Source: Pseudomonadota bacterium
GTDB taxonomy: Bacteria > Pseudomonadota > Gammaproteobacteria > Burkholderiales > SG8-39
Direction: 5' to 3'
Assembly (NCBI GenBank): GCA_003242425.1
Contig: QGUL01000023.1
Span: 1 to 11,242 of the forward strand
DNA length: 11,242 bases
The translations under genes were made by a program, and so were the position numbers. Shown in pieces: positions 5,199 through 11,242 of the stretch; the stretch's first letter is position 1; the number at the start of each line of letters is the position of its first letter. The notes below the pieces were generated by a model. That model was given only the letters and a program-made list of their open reading frames with translations. It was not told where the DNA came from and ran no database searches.

Positions 5199-6728
5199 AT
5201 GCAAAGCGACACGAGCAACCCTTCGGTCTGGATGGCGACGGCGGATGTCCCGGATCTCGCGCCGCTGCGGAAGGATGAGCGCGCGGATGTCTGCATTGTA
5301 GGCGCAGGTATCTCTGGTCTGAGCACGGCTTATCTGCTGTTGCGTGAGGGCCGTGACGTCGTGGTGATCGACGACGGCACGCTTACCGACGGTGCTTCGG
5401 CGCGCACCACGGCGCATCTGTCCAACGCTTTCGACGACCGTTACTACGAGGTGGAGCGGCTGCACGGCGAGGCGGGCGCGCGCCTGGTCGCGGAAAGTCA
5501 TACCGCCGCCATCGATACCATCGAAGCCATCGTCGCCGAGGAGGGGATCGATTGCGACTTCGAGCGTTGCGACGGCTATCTCGTCGCGGCACCCGGCCGC
5601 AGTGTGGAGGAACTGCATCAGGAACTGGCGGCCTGTCACCGCGCCGGACTGGGGGATGTGCGACTGGTCGAGCGGGTGCCGATCGGCTTCTACGATTTCC
5701 GGCCCGCGCTGTGTTTTCCGCGCCAGGCGCAATTCCATCCGCTGAAGTATCTCGCGCAGCTCACGGAGGCGATCCGGCGCCGCGGCGGCCGGGTCTATGC
5801 ACATACGCGCGCGGTGAACATCGAAGGCGGCGAGCGTGTACACGTGGAAACCGCGGACGGTTTCGTCGTCGCGGCGGATGCGCTGGTGGTCGCGACCAAC
5901 ACGCCCGTCAACGACCGGTTCGCCATCCACACCAAGCAGGCGCCGTATCGCACCTATGTCGTGGGGGCGCGTGTGCCGCCGGGCGCTGTTCCTACATTGC
6001 TGCTCTGGGATACGCTGGACGCCTACCACTACGTGCGTGTGCAGCGGAACGTCGGCGGGCATGACATGCTGATCGTCGGCGGTGAGGACCACAAGACCGG
6101 CCAGGCGGACGACTTTGAGAAACGTTACGCGCGATTGGAAGCCTGGACGCGCGAACGCTTCCCGATGGTGGAAGGTTTCGACTTCCACTGGTCGGGGCAG
6201 GTGATGGAGCCGGTCGATTACCTGGCTTTCATCGGCCCGAACCCCGGCGACGAGGAGGACAACATCTACGTCGTCACCGGCGACTCGGGCAACGGCATGA
6301 CGCACGGCACCATCGCCGGCATGCTGCTCACCGATCTCATCTGCGGACACCGCAATCCCTGGACGGTGCTCTACGATCCGGCGCGCATCACCGTGAAAGC
6401 GGCCGCTGAGTTCGCCAAGGAGAATCTCAACGTCGCGGCGCGCTTCGCTGAATACGCGACGCCCGGCGAAGTGAAATCAACCGACGACATCGCACCGGGC
6501 ACCGGCGCCGTCGTGCGGCGCGGCTTTCGCAAGATCGCCGCCTACCGCGACGAAAGCGGCATGCTGCACTGCCGTTCCGCGGTCTGCACGCACCTGCGCT
6601 GCATCGTGCACTGGAACAGCGATGAACGGACCTGGGACTGCCCCTGCCACGGCTCGCGCTTCGACAAAATCGACGGCCGTCCGCTCAACGGACCGGCGCA
6701 CGAGCCGCTGGGGCCGGCGGAATCCTAG
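5199..6728 (+). CDS. FAD-dependent oxidoreductase (DAO fold) fused to C-terminal Rieske [2Fe-2S] domain
   Basis: This 509-residue two-domain protein starts with a DAO-type flavoprotein domain: dinucleotide motif VCIVGAGISGLS at 31-42 (GxGxxG at 35-40), the conserved ribose-binding acidic position in VVVIDDG at 54-60, and the FAD-closing motif YVVTGDSGNGMTHG at 357-370. Residues about 435-509 form a Rieske domain with CTHLRC at 463-468 and CPCHGS at 481-486. Cluster ligands are Cys463, His465, Cys481 and His484; Cys468 and Cys483 match the structural disulfide of bc1/b6f-type Rieske proteins. The architecture and length resemble Bacillus YhfW. It has no signal peptide, so a cytoplasmic electron-transfer oxidase or dehydrogenase is likely; substrate is unknown, possibly an amine or amino acid given the DAO fold. 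It follows the DUF72 gene by 55 bases. The start has a modest ribosome site, GAGGCGG at 5188-5194. Confidence 0.88.
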   Translation: MQSDTSNPSVWMATADVPDLAPLRKDERADVCIVGAGISGLSTAYLLLREGRDVVVIDDGTLTDGASARTTAHLSNAFDDRYYEVERLHGEAGARLVAESHTAAIDTIEAIVAEEGIDCDFERCDGYLVAAPGRSVEELHQELAACHRAGLGDVRLVERVPIGFYDFRPALCFPRQAQFHPLKYLAQLTEAIRRRGGRVYAHTRAVNIEGGERVHVETADGFVVAADALVVATNTPVNDRFAIHTKQAPYRTYVVGARVPPGAVPTLLLWDTLDAYHYVRVQRNVGGHDMLIVGGEDHKTGQADDFEKRYARLEAWTRERFPMVEGFDFHWSGQVMEPVDYLAFIGPNPGDEEDNIYVVTGDSGNGMTHGTIAGMLLTDLICGHRNPWTVLYDPARITVKAAAEFAKENLNVAARFAEYATPGEVKSTDDIAPGTGAVVRRGFRKIAAYRDESGMLHCRSAVCTHLRCIVHWNSDERTWDCPCHGSRFDKIDGRPLNGPAHEPLGPAES

Positions 6729-6849
6729 CTACGGCCGACAAGGGAGGCCGTCGAGTACCGGCGAGGGCGGGGAAGCGTCCGGACCCTGCGGTACGCCCGC
6801 TGCGGCTCCTGTAACATAAGCGGCCTTGGATGAGACAAGGCGTCGTCCC
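6729..6849. other. Short leader region of nadE
   Basis: These 121 bases separate the Rieske flavoprotein stop from the nadE GTG. A 6-bp inverted repeat (ACGGCC at 6731-6736, GGCCGT at 6746-6751) has a 9-base loop and no T-run, so it is not a convincing terminator. TAACAT at 6812-6817 is a possible -10, but no matching -35 is visible. ACAAGG at 6835-6840 is the likely ribosome binding site, 9 bases before the GTG at 6850, and is the reason for choosing that start. Confidence 0.4.
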
Positions 6850-8898
<2,049 letters not shown>

Positions 8899-8937
8899 GG
8901 CGGGCGGGGCGCCGTGTCCGGCGGCGTGACGACGGAC

Positions 8938-9687
8938 ATGAACCGACCGCTCGTCGCCGCGTTCGCGCTTTCGCTCGCGCTGCACTTGGCGCTGTTGTGG
9001 TGGCAGCCGCGATGGGAGGGGGAAGCCGCAGTGCCTGTGCAGCCGATCGTCGCCGAGCTGCAAGCGCCGGCACCGGCTGCGCCAAGCAGCGCACCGAGCG
9101 CTCCGGCACCGCCGTCTGAACCACGCGCGGAACCGCGCACGCAACCGCGGCAAAGCGCGCCGCCTGCGCGCCCGCGCGCCGAACCGAAACCGCAAGCCGT
9201 TCCGCAATCGCCCGCCGAATCCGCGCGCTCGGTCGTGCCGGCAGCGGAAGGCGAGACGGCAGCCGCATCGCCGGCGGGCGAGGATGCGCCGGCGCCGCCG
9301 GAGGAGGCGCCGGACGCCACGGCGCGAGCCGACGGTCCCGCCGCGGAGACGGCCCCGGATACTGCTGTTCCGGCAGCGGCAGGAGCGCAGGCTCAAGCCA
9401 TCGACGATTACCGCGCCGCGCTCCAGGCCGCGGCGCGCAAGCATCGCCACTATCCGCGTTATGCGCGGGCGCGCGAGTGGGAAGGGCGCACCACCGTGCG
9501 GCTGGAAGTCGATGCGGCGGGACGCGCGGCGAACATCGCCGTCGCCGCTTCGAGCGGTTACGAGGTGCTGGACGAGAGCGCGCTGGACATGATCCGCAAG
9601 GCGCAACGCGAAGTCGCATTGCCCGCGGCGCTGCAGGGCAGTGCCTTCGCGGTGGAACTGACGGTGCTGTTCGCGCTGGAGGACTGA
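8938..9687 (+). CDS. TonB-family energy transducer
   Basis: This 249-residue protein has TonB architecture. An N-terminal uncleaved anchor (residues about 5-22) contains SLALH, matching the Ser-x3-His motif that couples TonB to ExbB/ExbD (Ser12, His16). A long Pro/Ala/Arg/Glu-rich periplasmic spacer covers about 42-150. The C-terminal TonB domain covers 155-249, with DYRAALQAAARKHRHYPRYA, EGRTTVRLEVDAAGR and SSGYEVLDESALDMIRKA. It should transfer proton-motive energy to outer-membrane receptors for siderophores, haem or cobalamin. No exbB, exbD or receptor gene is present in the window. ATG at 8938 is chosen because it starts directly before the anchor; GTG at 8914 or 8926 in the same frame are alternatives that would add 8 or 4 residues. 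It probably shares a transcript with nadE. The convergent ABC ATPase gene ends six bases away. Confidence 0.87.
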   Translation: MNRPLVAAFALSLALHLALLWWQPRWEGEAAVPVQPIVAELQAPAPAAPSSAPSAPAPPSEPRAEPRTQPRQSAPPARPRAEPKPQAVPQSPAESARSVVPAAEGETAAASPAGEDAPAPPEEAPDATARADGPAAETAPDTAVPAAAGAQAQAIDDYRAALQAAARKHRHYPRYARAREWEGRTTVRLEVDAAGRAANIAVAASSGYEVLDESALDMIRKAQREVALPAALQGSAFAVELTVLFALED

Positions 9688-9693
9688 GGCCGC

Positions 9694-10800
9694 TCAGGCC
9701 GGCCGCGGATGCACGGGCGGGAAGGCGACGACGTGGTCGACATCGAGGCGGATGCCGATCTTCTCGCCCAGCGCGTGGTTGTGGTGGCTGGGCACGAGCG
9801 CCAGGATCTTGCGTCCGCTTTCGAGGCGCAGGGTGTAGAGGATGTCCGCGCCGCGGAAAGCCTTGTGCGTGACTTCGGCGCGCAGCTCGCTGTCGTCGTC
9901 GTGGATGATGTCGTCCGGGCGCAGCAGCACGTCCACCTGATGGCCGTCCTCGCAATAGGGGCAGCCCGGCTTGCAGGGGTTGGTGACGGCGCCGTTCAGG
10001 ATGCCCAGCTCGATCTCCACGCGGTTGTCGTCCAGCACGCGGCCGGGCAGGAACACGCCCTGGCCGACGAAGTCGGCGATGAAGCGGTTGCAGGGCTTGT
10101 GGTAGAGGTTGTAGGCCGTGTCCCACTGCTGGATCTCGCCGCCGTGCATGATGCCGATCTCGTCGGCGATGGCGAAGGCCTCGTGCTGATCGTGCGTGAC
10201 CAGGATGGCGGTGGTGTTGCTGCGCTTGATGATGTCGCGCACTTCCAGGCTCAGGCGTTCGCGCAGCTCCACGTCCAGATTGGAGAAGGGCTCGTCGAGC
10301 AGCAGCAGATCGGGCTGCGGCGCGAGCGCGCGGGCGAGCGCGACGCGCTGCTGCTGGCCGCCGGAGAGCTGGTGCGGATACTTGTCGCCGTGACCGGCGA
10401 GCCCCACGGCCTCGATATACTCCGCCACCCGTGCCGCGCGTTCGTGCTTGCTCAGGTGGTGCAGGCCGAAGGCGACGTTCTGCGCCACGGTGAGATGCGG
10501 GAACAGCGCGTAGTCCTGGAACACCATGCCGACGCGGCGCTTCTCAGGCGGCTCAGTGTGGCCCGGACGAGAAACGCAGCGGCCGTTGAGCAGGATTTCG
10601 CCTCGGGTCACGGGCTCGAAGCCGGCAATGCAGCGCAGCACCGTGGTCTTGCCGCAGCCGCTCGGCCCCAGCAGACAGCCGATCACCCCGCGCTGCAGGC
10701 GGAGCGACAGCCCCCGGATGACCTCGTGCGCACCGTAGGCCTGATGCAGGCCGCGGATGTCGAGCGTGATCTCGGGTGTAGGGACGGGTACGGCGCTCAT
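9694..10800 (-). CDS. Ferric iron ABC transporter ATP-binding protein (FbpC-like)
   Basis: This 368-residue ABC ATPase has Walker A GPSGCGKT (45-52), Q-loop FQDYALFP (Gln95), signature LSGGQQQR (145-152), Walker [13 protein letters not shown] (Glu170) and H-loop VTHDQHEA (His203). A C-terminal TOBE-like regulatory part follows from about residue 245. This is the CUT1/FbpC-type size and order. Its divergent partner encodes an FbpB-like permease with the hallmark PLAMPAYVMAYAYTD, so the substrate is probably Fe(III) delivered by a periplasmic binding protein not in the window. The regulatory part carries an unusual [12 protein letters not shown] (Cys276, Cys280, Cys283, His287). ATG at 10800 is preferred; an in-frame ATG at 10809 would add three residues, but it overlaps a perfect TATAAT. 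Neither has a Shine-Dalgarno, so the transcript may be leaderless. A Fur-like operator lies just upstream. Confidence 0.9.
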   Translation of the reverse strand: MSAVPVPTPEITLDIRGLHQAYGAHEVIRGLSLRLQRGVIGCLLGPSGCGKTTVLRCIAGFEPVTRGEILLNGRCVSRPGHTEPPEKRRVGMVFQDYALFPHLTVAQNVAFGLHHLSKHERAARVAEYIEAVGLAGHGDKYPHQLSGGQQQRVALARALAPQPDLLLLDEPFSNLDVELRERLSLEVRDIIKRSNTTAILVTHDQHEAFAIADEIGIMHGGEIQQWDTAYNLYHKPCNRFIADFVGQGVFLPGRVLDDNRVEIELGILNGAVTNPCKPGCPYCEDGHQVDVLLRPDDIIHDDDSELRAEVTHKAFRGADILYTLRLESGRKILALVPSHHNHALGEKIGIRLDVDHVVAFPPVHPRPA

Positions 10801-10807
10801 ACCCGGC

Positions 10808-10813
10808 ATTATA
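10808..10813 (-). promoter_or_regulatory. -10 element for the FbpC-like gene
   Basis: Read on the minus strand this is a perfect TATAAT. With the usual 6-7 base offset, transcription would begin at about 10801, almost on the ATG at 10800, leaving little or no leader. The -35 position falls inside the Fur-like box, reads AATAAT, and is weak. Confidence 0.5.
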
Positions 10814-10817
10814 CGGC

Positions 10818-10836
10818 GGGAACGAGAATCATTATT
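10818..10836. promoter_or_regulatory. Fur-box-like operator in divergent iron-transporter promoter
   Basis: The 19 bases GGGAACGAGAATCATTATT match the canonical Fur box (GATAATGATAATCATTATC) at 14 of 19 positions, including the uninterrupted core AATCATTAT at 10827-10835. The site lies between two divergent -10 hexamers, so iron-loaded Fur bound there would block both the ATPase and permease promoters. Both flanking genes encode ferric iron transporter parts, which supports the assignment. Confidence 0.72.
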
Positions 10837-10838
10837 GA

Positions 10839-10844
10839 TACAAT
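10839..10844 (+). promoter_or_regulatory. -10 element for the FbpB-like gene
   Basis: TACAAT matches the -10 consensus at 5 of 6 positions. A start near 10851 would give an 18-base leader before the ATG at 10869, with CAGG at 10858-10861 as a weak ribosome site. No good -35 is visible; the corresponding place overlaps the Fur-like box. Confidence 0.45.
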
Positions 10845-10868
10845 CGAGGTCCTTTTGCAGGCTTTCGC

Positions 10869-11242
10869 ATGTCTTCCACCCCTCCCCGAATCGGCCTGAT
10901 CCCCTTCCGCTGGCGGGGCCCCGGCGCGCTCGGATGGACGGCGCTCGCCACCGCGGCGCTCATCGCCGCCCCGATTCTGGTGGTGATCGGCTACGTCTTC
11001 CAGCCGGGCGAAAACTCGCTCGAGCACCTGTTCGGCACGGTGCTGCCCGAATACATCGGCACCACGCTGCTGCTCATGCTCGGGGTGGCGGCGGGAGTGA
11101 TTTCCATCGGCGTGGTGTCGGCCTGGCTGGTGACCGCCTACCGCTTTCCCGGCCAGCGGGTGCTGGAATGGGCGCTGGTGCTGCCTCTTGCCATGCCGGC
11201 CTACGTCATGGCCTACGCCTACACGGACTGGCTGCAGTTCGC
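10869..11242 (+). CDS. Ferric iron ABC transporter permease (FbpB-like), partial at window end
   Basis: The first 124 codons of a membrane permease are present; the gene continues past the window. After a short basic N-terminus (MSSTPPRIGLIPFRWRG), helix 1 is at about residues 22-43 (ALATAALIAAPILVVIGYVF) and helix 2 at about 62-86 (TTLLLMLGVAAGVISIGVVS). The sequence then reads AWLVTAYRFPGQRVLEWALV and LPLAMPAYVMAYAYTDWLQF. The last string is strongly conserved in FbpB/SfuB/HitB-type Fe(III) permeases, which normally exceed 500 residues and hold two fused permease halves. It should form the inner-membrane channel powered by the divergently encoded ATPase. The start at 10869 is the first ATG after the operator and has only a weak ribosome site (CAGG at 10858-10861). 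Divergent separation of ATPase and permease is less common than a single fbpABC operon. Confidence 0.9.
   Translation, partial: MSSTPPRIGLIPFRWRGPGALGWTALATAALIAAPILVVIGYVFQPGENSLEHLFGTVLPEYIGTTLLLMLGVAAGVISIGVVSAWLVTAYRFPGQRVLEWALVLPLAMPAYVMAYAYTDWLQF

Noticed and set aside
5043..6350. Minus-strand open frame of 435 codons
   Set aside because: It is antisense to the FAD-Rieske gene, and no motif is recognisable.
6731..6751. Hairpin after the Rieske flavoprotein gene as a terminator
   Set aside because: It has a six-base stem, a nine-base loop and no T-run.
9685..9700. Terminator between the TonB-family and ATPase genes
   Set aside because: Only six bases separate the stops, and the GC-rich repeats there lack a proper stem-loop with a T-tract.
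9709..10899. Plus-strand open frame of 396 codons
   Set aside because: It is antisense to the ATPase gene with its full set of ABC motifs; the Val/Ala/His-rich translation has no family resemblance.

Overview
The window is GC-rich, gene-dense bacterial chromosome. Its families point to a proteobacterium, most likely a betaproteobacterium: an entericidin-type lipoprotein, paired DUF1328 membrane peptides, a DUF883/YqjD-type protein, a TonB protein, a glutamine-dependent NAD synthetase beginning [10 protein letters not shown], and an FbpBC-type ferric transporter behind a Fur-like site. The taxon is inferred from gene content only. I see no rRNA, tRNA, CRISPR array, insertion sequence or prophage gene.

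Positions 1-4200 hold small stress and envelope genes around one sensor kinase. On the plus strand are an entericidin-like lipoprotein (153-284), a DUF1328 peptide (414-575, followed by a clear intrinsic terminator), and a CsbD-family protein (683-910, followed by a palindromic terminator). A CHASE3-type histidine kinase of the NarX/LiaS class runs back toward csbD on the minus strand (828-2339) and overlaps its 3' end. A second DUF1328 gene (2458-2631) diverges from the kinase. It converges on a minus-strand low-complexity lipoprotein gene (2696-2974) across a strong hairpin. After a 301-base non-coding gap come a DUF883 protein (3276-3617) and a haem-ligand-less bacterioferritin-like protein (3646-4182). 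No response regulator lies beside the kinase.

Positions 4200-9690 are a co-directional plus-strand run: a DUF72/YecE-type TIM-barrel protein (4202-5143), a fusion of a DAO-fold flavoprotein with a C-terminal Rieske [2Fe-2S] domain (5199-6728), glutamine-dependent NAD+ synthetase (6850-8898, GTG start) and a TonB-family energy transducer (8938-9687) with no ExbB/ExbD nearby.

Positions 9690-11242 hold a divergent ferric iron ABC transporter locus. The ATPase gene (FbpC-like) is on the minus strand and the inner-membrane permease (FbpB-like) is on the plus strand, running off the window end. The 68 bases between them carry a Fur-box-like operator flanked by divergent -10 hexamers, so iron probably represses both arms together. 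Iron storage (ferritin-like), iron uptake (FbpBC), TonB-dependent transport and two candidate Fe-S sites (the Rieske domain and a CX3CX2C motif in the ATPase) give the window an iron theme. I did not find a wholly new defence or mobile system. The most unusual items are the Rieske-flavoprotein fusion beside DUF72, the cysteine motif in the ATPase regulatory domain, and the small-protein stress cluster around an orphan-looking kinase.
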